Assembly (NCBI GenBank): GCA_007844125.1
Contig: CM017567.1
Location: 45,673,299 to 45,737,298, forward strand
From: Sinonovacula constricta
Taxonomy: Eukaryota > Mollusca > Bivalvia > Cardiida > Solecurtidae
Length of the DNA: 64,000 nt
Direction: 5' to 3'
In this document: positions 34,615 to 47,694 of the stretch, piece by piece
Layout: the number at the start of each line of letters is the position of its first letter
Numbering within the stretch: the stretch's first letter is position 1
The notes under the pieces: model-generated
What the model saw: only the letters and a program-made list of their open reading frames with translations
Database searches by the model: none
What the model was told of the DNA's origin: nothing
Translations under genes and position numbers: made by a program

Positions 34615-34900
34615 TTTGAAATAAATTTTGGTATCTTCTTTCACTGGTTCGTTGCAAACTTCTTAAGACATCGCAAAGTTATTCACTGTAAATTAAAATT
34701 TACAAAAAAGAAAAACGCCGGAAACGTAAGAACTGCACGCCCGTGAAAATTACGTCGGGTAACCTACATCAAAATTAAGATTGACAGGTCAACAACGTTG
34801 ACGCCAGAATGCAGACATTGGAATGTACTAAAAAGTATTACAAATCGCGTACGACTGGCTTGTAGATAGCTTAGCGCGTTTATTTATTTTTTTTCGCGGG
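34615..34900 (-). promoter_or_regulatory. Presumed TUT1 5' UTR and promoter region
   Basis: Immediately upstream of the TUT1 ATG and locally richer in CG dinucleotides than its surroundings. On the minus strand it holds a TTCCGG ETS-type core (about 34718-34723 region). No TATA box at a convincing distance. Position only; the transcription start cannot be read from sequence. Confidence 0.3.
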
Positions 34901-34924
34901 TATTAAAGTTTACAAACAGGATTT

Positions 34925-35310
34925 GGCCTGTCCTCAAATGAAAATTGTGTAAAATAAATTGTTTGGTGTAGTTCACCTGCTCTTTAGAACATTGTAAACT
35001 GAACAGTTTAAATTCTTTATATGTATATGGTTAGTTTTGTTTGCTCTTTAGTACAATTTAAAATATTAATTTAAAAGTTGTTTATTGTAGCTTGCCAGTT
35101 CGTCTGCTTTTTAGTACATTTATTAAATATACATTTTAAAGACGATTACTTAATATATAACCAGTTTTGCCTGTATGGTATTTTAAAGTATAAATATTAA
35201 AGTCGATTACTCTATATGAATCGGTTTGTCTGCTTTTTAAAATAATATTTTTTTAAAGTTGTTTTATTTATATGACAAAACTTTTTCTGCTTTTTAGTGA
35301 TTTTCTATAA
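34925..35310. repeat. Degenerate AT-rich tandem repeat, about 65-bp period
   Basis: Recurring TTGTCTGCTTTTTAGTACAT and TTAAAGTTGTTTAT-like blocks, five or so units. Just upstream of TUT1. Confidence 0.6.
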
Positions 35311-35924
35311 GACAACAATAAAAGTCATTTAATGATTGTATAGTCTGCTTTCATGCCTCTTATGGAATGCATTGTTTATGGCCACCTGGACGATAGTGAA
35401 GCAGTCGGAGGTGTTCCGTGAGACACTTTTCAGAGAAAAGAACCAAGTGTTCCGTAGTTTAACAGGGTAACTTGCAACAATAAAGTGTAGCTTGCAATTA
35501 TAAAAAACTAGCATAAAAACGTAGACGTTTGGCAAAGTTTTGTTGAACAAAAGAAACCGCATATACCGATGTTATAATGCAGCTTGTAAATACAGATGTA
35601 GCAGAGAACAAGGGAAACAAACAAAGCAGCAAAAATACTCCACTTCCCATCAGAGTTATAGTTCATTAAATTGAGTTATTGGTTCTGTCAAATGTCTATG
35701 TAATTAATCAACAGTGTAAGGGAGTGTTTAGTTCCCAGGATAGTCATCTTCTTGATTATTAAAGCCAGTGCTCTCTACGGCGATAAAATCAGACTAGATG
35801 CAATAGGATGCAACATGTAAAGATACTCGCATTATACATAAACGAGATCTGCAAGGTTCTCGCAAATCTAAAAATAGCATTACCAGCATGCAGCAATTAT
35901 TTTATTGCATCTTTTAAGTGTTTG

Positions 35925-36000
35925 CGGTCAAGTGGTTATGTTTTTGGACTCTGGATTGGAGGGTTTCATATTCAAACCCTAGCCCTGTCACGACAAGTTT
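35925..36000 (+). other. tRNA-like repeat fragment
   Basis: GTCAAGTGGTTATGTTTTTG followed by TTCAAACCCTAG; inverse copies occur at 38222-38290 and 38392-38465. Confidence 0.45.
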
Positions 36001-36201
36001 TCAGAAGAATCTTATTAGAAGATTCGGAAAATAAATGTTCTTGCAAAGAGAAACGTGCATATAAGGATAACGCTGACGCGGGGCTATGATCACTGGATGT
36101 GAAGGGAATTGGTTTGGTATAACTTAAATTGGGTTAGTAGACATAGTTATTTGAACTCAGTGTATTTTATGTGTTTTTATTTGTCAACAATGTGTAACAT
36201 T

Positions 36202-36347
36202 TGTGAAAATAATTTAGTATTTGTAATAAGAGAAATAAGCTTCGAGGTGCGTTTTAGTTGGACCCGAATCCCGCACAATCGTTACAATTAAATCATTTTG
36301 ACTCATTTCTCTTATCACAAATACTAAATTATTACAATATTTTCACC
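36202..36347. repeat. Inverted repeat, about 40 bp arms
   Basis: Left arm GTGAAAATAATTTAGTATTT onward to AGAGAAAT (36202-36236), right arm the inverse (36303-36347). Spacer about 65 bp. Confidence 0.75.
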
Positions 36348-36399
36348 CACACAGTTAACTGTGTTAATTTTGATCTTTAGATCATTAATAAAAGTTGTT

Positions 36400-36607
36400 T
36401 AACAATGCGTAATTTTGATATTTAAAATACTTCATAAAAGCTGTTGAATGTGATATAAAATTCAGTAAAATAGACTTAAAAATAAAAACACAGTGCTGAG
36501 TTTAATACAGCACATATTTGCAGATTTTGCCTGAATTAGCTTCTGCCTTCAAAGATGGCTGCCTTAACCTGACTTATCAGTGTCTATGACATCACATGGA
36601 AATTATA
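36400..36607 (-). mobile_element. MITE-like element M, truncated copy
   Basis: Minus strand matches the first about 210 bases of the element (CATGTGATGTCATAGACACT to GCTTTTATGAAGTATTTTAA). The far end is missing. Confidence 0.78.
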
Positions 36608-36690
36608 TATACAAGTATACGCATGATTGTGAGAACAAAACAGCATCATCACATCACCCAGAAGAGTAGGTTTGTTAAAGGGCATTCTTA

Positions 36691-36783
36691 AATCACTGCA
36701 AGACAAGTCAGGAGAACGCGCAATCACTGCAAGACAAGTCAGGAGAACGCGCAGTCACTGCAAGACAAGTCAGGAGAACGCGC
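36691..36783. repeat. Three perfect 31-bp tandem units
   Basis: AATCACTGCAAGACAAGTCA then GGAGAACGCGC three times, one base changed in the third unit. Recent. Confidence 0.92.
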
Positions 36784-37109
36784 ATTTATTTTTGAAAAGC
36801 AGATTGCGTATCCGTACGGTGTTTCTGTCAGAGACTTATATAGAGGGTTTGCAAGACTGGCGATTCCTGCTGTATGCAGTGATTTGCAGCGGCATAAATT
36901 GTAGATAGCCTAAAATGTATACAGGATATTTTGAAATTAAAATAATATGGAAGAAAATGTGTTGATATCCAGTGATACAGAGTATTTTTGTCTTAGCGGT
37001 GACTTTATCAATGCAATCGTTTACATTGTTCTGTACAAAAGCTATATATTATGTGTATATTTATATTTACAATTTAACGTTTATTAAACATCAACAGTTA
37101 TGCCTTCAT

Positions 37110-39390
37110 TCAACATACCATAAACCATTGAACTCGTATCACTGTACCGCATTCAGTTGATACTTGTGATTGATCAAGTTCATAGGTTCGTGAATCTGCT
37201 TGGCAAAACTCCAAATGAAGGGAGACAACCTCATTTAGTATCACAACATATCCCACAATTCTCAATGAACCCCGTATTATAGGTAAGCATAAACATGATC
37301 TCATCAAGCCGATCCTAAAGACGATAAATAATGTGGGATTTATGAAAAATTTGTCATAAAAATTCTCACATTGTCTGAAAAACAGATAATCAGAGGTGGG
37401 TGGGGTAATTGGACGCATTGTGATAAAAGCAACATAATTGAGAACAAGAAAAGTCGTTAATGCGACGCAAAAACAGGTTAAAGCAATATGGGAACAATTA
37501 ACAAAGACATATTTGAAAAGCTTTGATTTAAAGGTTTTGAATTTCAGTATACTTTAGAAAAGTATGTATAACGAATATGCCTTTTCCTGAGACCATAGAA
37601 TGGTTTAAAACAAAATAAAAGAAAACCCGACACCATTTAAAAGGTTTTTCTAGAGGTTACATATACAGAAAAAAGTTGTCAAAATTATTATAATTAACAA
37701 TGAAACTAAAGTGTACAAGCAGAAATTGCTCGTGTGCAGCAGCCTCGCATTACACAAATAATTATTGTTCAGTTAGTATTTTTCTGGAACATAGTATTGT
37801 GTATACAAAGAACAATGTTTAATATTTCCTAAACTTAACCAACTTCTCACATTTAAAGTGAAATGGAAAAAGACAAACTGAGAGAAACAGTAAAGACAAA
37901 ACGATCTAGTATGTCAATAATCCCGATGGAACTAATGTTGTAACAAAGTAATGCTATTACCTAATTATGTGCTACTGTGGTTTATAATTTACACACTGAA
38001 CTGACATTAAGAATACAAGTTAACAAAAGTTGCTGTGAAGTGAAAGGTAGGTTGTCAACAACAGAGAAAAAAAATACAACACAAATAATTAATCTTATTA
38101 TCCCAAGATGGATATTACTTTCTAGTAAACCTGGTTGAAAGGACGTAATAATTAGACCGAACATATTCTTTTTTTTTGCAAAATGTTCGTGCAATAATAG
38201 TCTTGACAAGGAATAAATCTCATGTCAGGTCTAGGGTTTGAACCCAGAACCCTCCGATCCCGAGTTCATAAACCTTTTGACCAAAAACACTTCAATTATG
38301 TTTTAAATGATTTCTTTATGTGTTTCAAATGTGTCTTTAATGATCATCCAAAATCGTTAATAAGATCTTTTTTAAACTTATCAAAACGTGTCTAAGGTTT
38401 GAATTCGGAACCATCTCATCCCGAGTCTATAACCTTAACCTCTTGACCAAGACCACTTCAAGCGTATTATAAATGCTTTCTTGGTGTGTTTCTTGGTGTA
38501 TTGAACGTTTCTCTCTCTTATGCAAGAGGTGCTTTAAAAGCATTGCTACACGCTGGCCGAACTGGAAATGCTATTTTTTAGATTTGCGGGGACCTTACAG
38601 AAATTGTTTATGTATCTTTAAATGTTGCTTAAACATTGGATCTAAAGTCAGATTTTACCACGCATACTCAAAAGACCGTTCAGAACATTTTTTTCTGGCT
38701 TTGAACTGTTTCGTTGCTAATAGGTAATCTCAATTCGTTAACATGCAGTCCGAACATCGAAGGGCGTACCGAAGAGCATTCCTATCTAGATCTACTTCCG
38801 TAAGTAAGGGCGTAGATATGTGCATTTAGTTAAAGGTTAAGAATTTTTAATATAAAATATATATGTTTTTTACTGATTGGCTATAATGAAGATATAATGA
38901 AGATACTCTCATACAATTTGGAGCAAAACAAAGCTAAATCATTGTTGAATTATGAAAATTCAAAATAACTGCACTCCTACACTCAATAATGGACTGATCC
39001 ATTTACACCGGAATTGATCATTTCACTGAAATTGTGCGGGTAAACTTCGCAAAAATTACAGTGTATGTTTTCAGTGGAGGATAAACGTCTCTGCAACACA
39101 TAACCTTTTTCTTCGCAGAGACTCATTTAATTGCTTTTTCTTAACATATATATAGTTTTGTGAATCCCAAAGAAACGGTTCGCTGTTAAATTGCTTCTAA
39201 AGTTGTGGCATTTACTAATGAGTAAAGTTCAAATTTATTTAGTGTCGTGTAACCTATAAAAGTCCGCAAAACAAACTTTCCTCATGTGCAAATTTCAGTG
39301 AGCATTCCGTATATAGGCGTCGCTCCCCAGCGCATCTCCAATAATGATGTCATGAAGTTAGTTATTAATGTTGGAGATGAAGGTCAAATA
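37110..39390. other. Intergenic, no gene recognised
   Basis: Only short accidental ORFs and the tRNA-like fragments listed. AT-rich. Confidence 0.6.
38222..38465 (-). repeat. Two tRNA-like fragments in tandem
   Basis: Two related units, about 170 bases apart, each with GGTTTGAA..CCG/GAACC and CCCGAGT blocks and ..CTTTTGACCAAAAACACTTC or CTCTTGACCAAGACCACTTC. Same family as 35925-36000 in reverse. Confidence 0.5.
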
Positions 39391-39399
39391 TCTGTAATA

Positions 39400-39648
39400 G
39401 GGATGGGATGGGATTAGCCGGCATTTTTGCCGACACTGTGCAGCGACATTTCTATCATTATAGCTCAGGGGCACTAATGAGGTGCCCAGGGACTGAACCC
39501 GGCCGGTCTATTATGACGACGAGTCAGGCGTAGCCCCGAGTGTTAGGAGGAAAGCCACTACTACCAACTTTAAAGTTTTTGGTTTGACCTGGCCGGGGTT
39601 TGAACCCACGACCCCCCGATCCACAAGCCGACGCTCTACCATCTGACA
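39400..39648 (-). mobile_element. SINE-A copy, head truncated
   Basis: Body matches the other SINE-A copies; the head ends at GATGGTAGAGCGTCGGCTTG. Intergenic. Confidence 0.82.
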
Positions 39649-39659
39649 TGTAATAGAAA

Positions 39660-42180
39660 AAATGTGAAAGCAAAAAAAACAACAAAAAAACAAAAAAAAA
39701 ACAGCATGGTGTCCCATACTTTTATATTACATATTTTCTACTATCACATAACCTACCGTCGAACGTGAGGTAACACTCATGAATGCATAATTTTTGGTAA
39801 CACACTAGTTCAGAGGCAGTTTGGTTCCCAACCGTACCATTTGCATACGGAAATTAATTACGGAAACTGTCGAGGCGGCAGGATGCAGGAGACAACCTTT
39901 GTGATCTGATTGGTTAATCAAATTGTGCCGGAACCAGTATAATCGGCTAGATAGATAGATATATTTTAATACCTCCAGATTATACAGAGCATAACATCAA
40001 ATGTACAGAAAACAGAACAATGTAATACACTTTATACAAGGTAACTGAGAAAACTGAGAAAAAAGACAAAATTAATGAAGTATTGCTGAGTGTGTGCGAT
40101 TCGTATTAATGTTGATTGATATGATAGTGGGGACAAAAGCAAACGAACTCCAGCTTCACAACAATCGCATCCAGTAGCTTAAATACTGATCAATGGCAAC
40201 TACTTTTTTCACATCTTGTTTTTTCTATAATATAGTTGCAAAAATTTGAGATAATCACCAATGTTTACTTAGTACTAAATTGGTCACTTTTCATGTTGTT
40301 TAATCTGATTAAAACCATCCCAACCAATCAGATTGTCGCTTACAACATCGCAAACGTAAATGATGACCCGAACGTATCATTTTAATGGCTGCGCCCATTT
40401 AAAAAGAAATGTAAACATCGTCACTGAAGACAGGTGCGTTGTATGCGGCATCCCATTTGTTTCAAAGTTAACTAACAAGCAGTTACATACTGCATCATTG
40501 GTAGCGGCCAATTTGCGGCTCTTACCGAAAGCGTTATACATTGCGCTCTCTGATTGGCTGTTATTAAAAATAGTTATCGGGGCAAAACCATTACATTTTG
40601 TAAGATCTGACTTCAGTGAGATTGCATGTTGTTAAAGCAAGTCAAGTGTACTTGAAAATGAATATATACTTATACATGTTGAACCAGTGTAAATCCAGTC
40701 TGTTCTCATGTCCATAAACAATATCTGCAAAGTAGTTTGACATGTCACAACGATTAACTCTAACATGACGGGTTTTGATGTTCCAGGAGTACAGCTTGTA
40801 AAGTATTACATGATGATCATTTTGTCGCGCGTAACTTGTCTTGTGCAATGTTGTTTTATAAGGATCAGTGAAAAAGTATCGGTAGATGTTTGTTTATGTG
40901 ATGGATTCTACTATGGTGCTAGCTTTGTTTTATTGCTGCAGGGTCTATAAAGATCAAAAGACCTTATAAATGCTTTTTGATGTTGTTTTAAGTAGCACCC
41001 ACAAGTAACATGACATTATCCTGTTATTCATGTTGCAGGAAAGCCCTCAACGTTTTGTCTGAAAAGAATCAACATAACACTTTACAATGGCTGAAAACAT
41101 TGGTCACGTGACAAATATTAAGCATTTGACTTAGAAGCACAATCATGTCTTACAGTAAATATTTGTATCTTCAAGTATACATGTTTTGCTAGTGACTGAT
41201 AATTACAATGTATTATACAAGGTGTCTCATGTAACTGGCAGCTAACTGGCAGAGCCTCGTTTCGTACCATTCATCCAACTCGTTTAATATTTTTTAGTAT
41301 CTAACACTCATATCAGATCCTCTATTTAACCAGGTTTAAACGACTTTTGCGTCCGCTCCCCTCCCCCCACCCCATGCTTCACTAAGCATAAACTGGACAG
41401 TGTTCTTCTCCATCCTCTGATAATATTTCAAACCAGCTGTGTTCAGCTAGAGATCCTTTAATGCAGAACCCCCTACAGTTTATCATTATGGGACACAATA
41501 TCATTCATGTTTGTATTGAAATTAAGATCTGAAAACTTATTTGCCGTTTTTAGGAGCTGTAAATGTGAAATTGGGTTAAATAGTCAAACATAAATGTAAT
41601 AATATATACATTAACTTTCTATGTCCCGAGTTTGCTATAAAACGTTTTTGTTTCTCGAAAATTAGAGTAAACAATTTCTTTGGGTATGTTTGTATAAAAA
41701 ACATAAAGACATGACACGAATTTTCACCTGCGCTGACAATTTTATTCAAAATTACATGTGGTTTGAGCACAACCTCCATGTTAAGTTTGAAGGGCCTTCC
41801 TCTAGAAATAAACTACAGCGACATTGTCACAGTTTTACGTAGGAACGTGAACATTGAACCATACGATCCGCAAATAAAATGCATATATAAATTATTTCAC
41901 CACTCTCGACAAAATCAGCGCATTGTTAATGATTGACGCATACATTTGATATACATTACCGCATGCGCACTACGGAGATACAATGGGTTAAGCTATATGC
42001 GGATAAACTATGATTGAATAGCGTCGCGACGTTTTTTGGTCTACCAATCTAAGACAATGCAATCGAAGAGCAGCTTATATAATATAGTTGTCAGGGGTAA
42101 TATTTTATTCCATTATTAGTTTAACATTTTCGTTATATTGTGTTTTTAAAACAAGGAAGTTAATTATTCTTCCACAAGTG
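39660..42180. other. Intergenic, no gene recognised
   Basis: A 91-codon frame at 40360-40635 (Cys at RCVVCG) has no recognisable domain or splice support. Nothing else seen. Confidence 0.55.
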
Positions 42181-42189
42181 ATCAGGCTG

Positions 42190-42242
42190 CTTTAACGAAA
42201 CTTCAGATCTAGACAAACTGTGCTGGGACCTCTTTACTGTTG
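42190..42242 (+). repeat. Dispersed 52-bp repeat, copy 1
   Basis: TTAACGAAACTTCAGATCTA then GCTGGGACCTCTTTAC; matches 50290-50341. Confidence 0.8.
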
Positions 42243-42485
42243 TTTGCCGGTATCATTTGTGATAATAATTAATAATATTTATGTCTGCTAACGCTATTGT
42301 GCAATATTACCCGTTGTTTAAGTGAAAAAAATAGGGTTGTTTTTTTTGTTGTTGTTATTAACTACGCTGATTTTTTTTATTTATATAACATTTCGTATCC
42401 CTTATGCTGGCCTCGTGGCTTTCAACATTTCATGGCAATTCTCTACCGCTGTAGCACAGGGAATTGTATGTACGTAGACCTTTTA

Positions 42486-42680
42486 TTGGCGACGCGCTAT
42501 ATATGGAATGCTGTAAAAGTTTGCACATGCGAGCGGATGTCCTCGGATATTTTCGTTCTAACTAGAGACTGATCGAGGGAAAATGGACAAGGAGTTCCGA
42601 ATTTCGGAAGTTTCGCGATTTACATGTTCCCAATGTACGGGTCCTATTTCGGTAAATGACGTTCTTTTTATATATAACTA
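42486..42680 (+). other. Duplicated block, copy 1: TATA-like, short ORF, donor-like
   Basis: TATATATGG near 42497, then ATG at 42583 opening 23 codons (MDKEFRISEVSRFTCSQC...) up to TCG|GTAAAT at 42652. Could be a promoter and first coding exon of an unknown gene; no following exon was identified. Confidence 0.35.
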
Positions 42681-42849
42681 TAGCGAGTATGTAGTATTGT
42701 TCTTTGTATTAATATGTTGATAAATCTTATAAAAACTATTGGTTATTCGTTTAAAATTTTACTATTTTCTCTATTTCTAAAATAGATCGATAGCGTCTGT
42801 AGTGGCACGTTATACAAAATATCAATTTTACTCACACACACATATGACA

Positions 42850-42922
42850 ATCGTGGAGTAGCGTAGTGGTAACAGACTTGTTCTGATGTTAACGGTCTCC
42901 AGAGATCGAATCCCGTTGCAGT
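42850..42922 (+). other. tRNA-like sequence (SINE head or tRNA remnant)
   Basis: Reads AGCGTAGTGGTAACAGACTT with a B-box-like AGATCGAATCCCGTTG. Lies between the two copies of the 42.5/43.1 kb duplication. Stems are imperfect, so not a functional tRNA. Confidence 0.5.
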
Positions 42923-43060
42923 CAAAAAAATTCTGTGTATTTTTTCTTCTTTGTTTTTACAATAAATAAAACAAATGAAACATTTAAACAGACAAAAAAT
43001 ATTGATCAATAACAAATGTTAATTGTTTTTATTATTATTGATTAGTATCATGGATCAATT

Positions 43061-43235
43061 TTTGGCGACGCTATAAAAATGCACTTGCGAGCGAATCTCC
43101 TCGGCCATTCTCGTTCTCGCTATAGAATAGGCGAGCAAAAATGGGCGAGATGTTCCGAATTTCGAAAGTTCCGCGATTTACACGTTCTCAACATACGGGT
43201 CCTAATTCGGTAAATGGTGTTCTTTTTATATTTAT
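43061..43235 (+). other. Duplicated block, copy 2
   Basis: Diverged copy of 42486-42680: TATAAAA near 43071, ATG at 43141, 23 codons (MGEMFRISKVPRFTRSQH...) and TCG|GTAAAT at 43210. Both cysteines of copy 1 are replaced. Confidence 0.35.
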
Positions 43236-43239
43236 TTGT

Positions 43240-45490
43240 ATTTATTCTTTGTTTGTTACTTCTACGCAAACGAGGTATTTTTACATTTTAAATTTCTAAA
43301 CATTAATATACATCTAAACATCTGACAGATGTACTTGTAAACGAGGACATGCTTGTCCTTTTTAGGATTGTATATATAAGTAGCCTTATATACCAGAATT
43401 AAATTATTTATGAGATTTTAATTTTTACTTAATAATTTAATTCAGTCATCTCTAAATTTCTACTAAATATTAATTTTTATTCTTTGGTCGCCCTTTGATG
43501 CTTCGCATCAATGCTTTTCTTGTAACCATGATAACAGGCCTTTCCCCTCATCAAAGTGTGTATGTTGTTAAACGAAGTCACCTTTTGATGTATGTGTTAC
43601 TCACAAAGAGTGTGAGTGTTTCTCACCGAAGTCTAATAAAGACTTTACTGTTGCAGTCAAAAAAGAACCGTAAATGTTGACATTCGATGCTCACCACCGA
43701 TGCTACTTCACAGAGCAAGGACATATTGCTTAAATAGTTTCTGTTTTGTCATATGATTGTGTTGTTTTACCGCCTATAACAATATCATAGTGTTCCTGCT
43801 GTTTCTTCAGTGTGCTTAATCCAAGTGCTTAGTGTAAAGTGCTACCAGTCACTTTTGCCTTATTTCGATCGTGATGCCACCGTTTTGTCCTCTGCTTGAT
43901 ATATTCTGTCAAAATATTTTGGTAAGTTGCTTTTTGGCTATTTGTTGAACTGAAACACACATAATTGGCTTGATGGCTCAAATCTACCACACCCTCTAAC
44001 GATTCAGAATCATTGCATGCAGCTGCAACAAGCCCTAACTTTGTGTTTAACGCCAACATTTCTGTAACACATCGGTTAATGTCATAGATGTGCGTCTTAA
44101 TACTACTGATTCAGAGCAACAGATAAGGATTGACTGTGAATTGAGTATAACCCCACTACTTTGAAATTAATTGAGTACCAATAAGCATTATTGAGTACCA
44201 TGTGTCACATTACTCACTTACACTGAGGTCAATTGAGTACCCATGGCCTATTGCATTAAGTGTTGTAAGAAATTAAACCAATAAGCTACGAAATCGCTGG
44301 CCGAAGCTATTTGGAAATATCGCCGAAATTATTTCGCAATTAATTACAGCGTGCAGGAAAAACATGCGTGGTCGCATTATTTAATTCTAACTTTGATCAA
44401 ACTCTTTTTAAAAAAACAACATAATAGGCAATTAGTTATAATTCTTCCAAAATCACGTTTCGGCGATAACCAGCTTGTTATGAATATTAATGAGAGCGCA
44501 ACGTTACGAGCAGGAATAGGCCAATGAAATTTGAACGCACCTGCCACTGACAGCCCCGATTCGATTCTATGAATGAAAGTAACGTAGTACGTAGTTGAAC
44601 AGTCGATGACTTAGTGTCTGTTAAGCACGCGCTCGACAATTTTGGTTTTACTGAATAAGCAGGTTTTCCGTTACACTTTTCACAGTAACGCAACCAAATA
44701 ATTTTTAAATGAGTAATGGATGTTTTAATTGAGTTTTGTCACTCACTACCCCGCATTTTAATTGCGCAAATGGCCTTTTGGAATTGCGTATTTACGCAGA
44801 TACGCACCTTATCTGTTGATCTGCTTATTGCAGAGCTGTATTTAGATATTTGCCAGGGTTCAGTTGCTATTTTAAGTAGGGTTTTAAGAAATATTTGCCG
44901 ACTTACTTTTAAGCGCCAAAGCTCTTTTAGTCTTTCTGTATTGATAGATATTATGTTTATAACGTGGCCATGATGCGTCAATTTATTTTAAGTGCTTAGC
45001 TCTGCACTTGTATTTATGTCTCGTTCAACCCACTTGCTTATGTCTTCACGGGTGTCACTGACAGCTTGCATTTCAACTTCAATTCGATCTTTTCTCGCGG
45101 CGAATGTTGGTTCAGATTCGTGACCGAACCAACTGACCTCTCCCAGCTTTTCCCCAAGACCTGGTGCTATCGTTTTTCCATCTACACATAAATTCTAAGA
45201 TTTTGTTTTAGCTGACGCAATTGAAGCAACTGCTTCTTAGTTTGAAGGAATGGTCCCAGGGTTAATTCACTCAATTGCATTTTTGATTACGTTTTCTTTC
45301 CTCTTTTAATATGTTTATTTGGACAAACGAAGTTCAACATTGATATATCGGACTTTTCCATGACTTTACACTCAAGCTCGCCATGTTCTCAAATGTTGTT
45401 CGTATATTTTTATCTCTCAGGTCTCAGGCCCACTTCACACATACCCACTTTCTACCTCTATGGTCCCACCCGCTTTCATTTAGCTGCATA
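43240..45490. other. Intergenic, no gene recognised
   Basis: Short ORFs only; none with domain-like sequence. A few GAGTACC repeats near 44170-44240. Confidence 0.55.
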
Positions 45491-45499
45491 AATCCTGAT

Positions 45500-45615
45500 T
45501 TAACCGAAGTGATCCGAGCTGGCAAAATTCCGTTACCGGTACACAGTATATATTGAATACGAACCCAAGACCTCCTCGGTTATCAGGTTCATTACCACAT
45601 GGTCTACCTGGGCAG
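45500..45615 (-). mobile_element. tRNA-derived SINE-like fragment
   Basis: Minus strand starts CTGCCCAGGTAGACCATGTG with GGTCTTGGGTTCGTATTC as B box. Followed closely by a second tRNA-headed element. Confidence 0.55.
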
Positions 45616-45639
45616 AAAGCTTTTTATCATCCTTATTTT

Positions 45640-45822
45640 TAGCCAAGCATCAATTGGACAGACCCATTAGTACCTAGCCTGTTCCTGCTCCACAGGGTTC
45701 TCTGGAGAACTCCTTCTGACGCCACTAAAAAATGCTGGAAAATCCCATTACCGAGGGCGGCTGTCGAACCCAAGACCCCCTGCTCTCGAGGTAGGTGCTC
45801 TAGCAACTGAGCTACATGGGCA
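45640..45822 (-). mobile_element. SINE-D copy (tRNA head)
   Basis: Minus strand reads GCCCATGTAGCTCAGTTGCT and AGAGCAC, B box CTTGGGTTCGACAGCC, then GGGATTTTCCAGCATTTTTT. Single copy in this window. Confidence 0.7.
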
Positions 45823-46230
45823 CCTGACTCTGGGGAAAGCAAACTCACCACATCACCGTACCCCTGTTGATGTAGTTCAATTCCAAGGCATTGTTAACAA
45901 ATCCGAATGCGACTGAGATCGTATGTTCTTCTGGAAACGTCCGATACGTATATTAAATTGCATTAAATGTAGTTTTAAGAAAACAAAGTCTTCTATGGTA
46001 AAATTACTTGCAGAATTTTAATATATACAGTAATAACTCTTTTTGCCAAAAGATAACGCGTTCAATTTTGACACCAAATAACGTTGGCTGCTTTCTATTG
46101 TATCTCCTTTGAAGAATCATTTATGATTCCGTTCTATTTTTAACTTATGATATTCCGTTCTATTTTTAGCTGAGTGACGTCTATATTTATGTGGTACCGC
46201 CACCTAGCGTCTGAATGTTGTCAATTCTTA

Positions 46231-46272
46231 ACTTGTACCAGAGACGTATAACAACAGAGATAAGCAACTTCT
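46231..46272 (+). repeat. Left arm of a distant inverted repeat
   Basis: GTACCAGAGACGTATAACAA then CAGAGATAAGCAACT; inverse copy at 49999-50035. Pair spans 3.8 kb. Confidence 0.6.
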
Positions 46273-46639
46273 TCTTCGCCTATATTACAAACTTGCGAAC
46301 TCACGCGTTCCGCGAGATCTGTCAAAATCCGACGCCATATTGCATTGAACGCGGTGTTTACAAATATGCTAAGAAGTGTAACTTAAACAAATTGTTTGTA
46401 TTCGGGTTTTACTCAACATTTACACGATAAAAGTAAACTACGATTGTGTCTCTAATCAACCATACCAGTCGTCAATCGATAGTAGCAGAATTAAGGTAAG
46501 AAATATGGTTTTAAAAAACCTTCATTTTCGTGTCAATAATTACCAGTTTAACGTCGAGGGGCTGCAAGTTTACCTGACTTGTAGCAAGCAAAACTCATCA
46601 GGAACTTTCTTAATCTTACCAAACATAATCTTATTTTGA

Positions 46640-47150
46640 AGCGGTATTTGTTTTCTACAGCTGCCCAAATTATAATTAAAATATTCCGTCTTACTAATGA
46701 GTTATGCCAGATTTTATATCACCACTACTTTTGGGTTCTAGACATTTCTGACAGTGCAGTTTACTGTAAATTTGCCAAAATTGTAGAGACTAAAACTAAA
46801 AACTGGATTCTTGAATCATAACAAGCTTATACTTATTTTACAGTGCTAGTTATCCTCTATAGTTGCCCTAATTATTATGCAGATATTCCTTTTTATTTAT
46901 GAGTTATGTCATTTTGTGTATTTCCACTATTTTGGGGTTGTAGACTGATCCGGCTGTGAAATAAATTTCCTTAAGTTGTAGCGACTAAAACTAAAAACTG
47001 GATTCTTGAATCATAACAAGCTTATACTTATTTTACAGTGCTATTTGTTCTCTAAAGTTGCCCCCAGTATTTTGCAGATATTCCTTTTAATTCATATGTT
47101 ATGCCAGATTTTACATTACCACTATTTTGGGGGTTATACTGTTCATTTGA
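46640..47150. repeat. Tandem repeat, about 195-bp period, 2.6 units
   Basis: Each unit has a CTRAAGTTGCCC-like start, ATGAGTTATGYCA, and the block CTAAAACTAAAAACTGGATT; the join block around GAATCATAACAAGCTTATAC is identical in two units. Confidence 0.85.
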
Positions 47151-47694
47151 TAAATGTTGATTTAGTATAATTCTAATAAAAGGCAGGTTTAATTAATATA
47201 CCCGCGCCTTTGATCATAGCTGCAATTAAAATGATGGGTTAGAACTTACTACAAACTTCCAATTAATGCTTAAAGTGAAAATTATGCCGTCATTTACTAC
47301 AAAAAATTAATTATTCACACCCTTTGGAAAGACAACGCCGCACTTCTGCGAAAATTCACAGCAATCAAAGGATGGGACAATTGAATTACCTGTAGACCTA
47401 CCCACTAATTACAATTTAATTAGTTTTTATGTTTTAGTAAGTCATGTTGGGGTAAAAGTGAAGACTCGTTTTGAACGGTATTCGTAATTTTATAATTGTT
47501 TTGTTCTTTTTTATGCCCGAACTGTTACAACCGTTATGCATAATTAGAATTTAGGGTAGTTCGTAGAAAGTTAGATCTTGCTGTTAAAAAAATACGACAA
47601 ATTATTTCATTAAAAATTATAATTGCGTTTTCAATATATGCAAAATCTCCCAAAATGTATCAAGAAACAAGCAACAAAATCATCACCGCTGAGT

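Noticed and set aside
38473..38727. 84-codon Cys/Trp-rich frame
   Set aside because: No recognisable family; follows tRNA-like repeat fragments and has no gene context.
40360..40635. 91-codon frame with RCVVCG
   Set aside because: No domain recognised, no splice or promoter support; length is within chance for this window.
45639..45851. 70-codon minus-strand frame
   Set aside because: It is the translated head of a tRNA-derived SINE.
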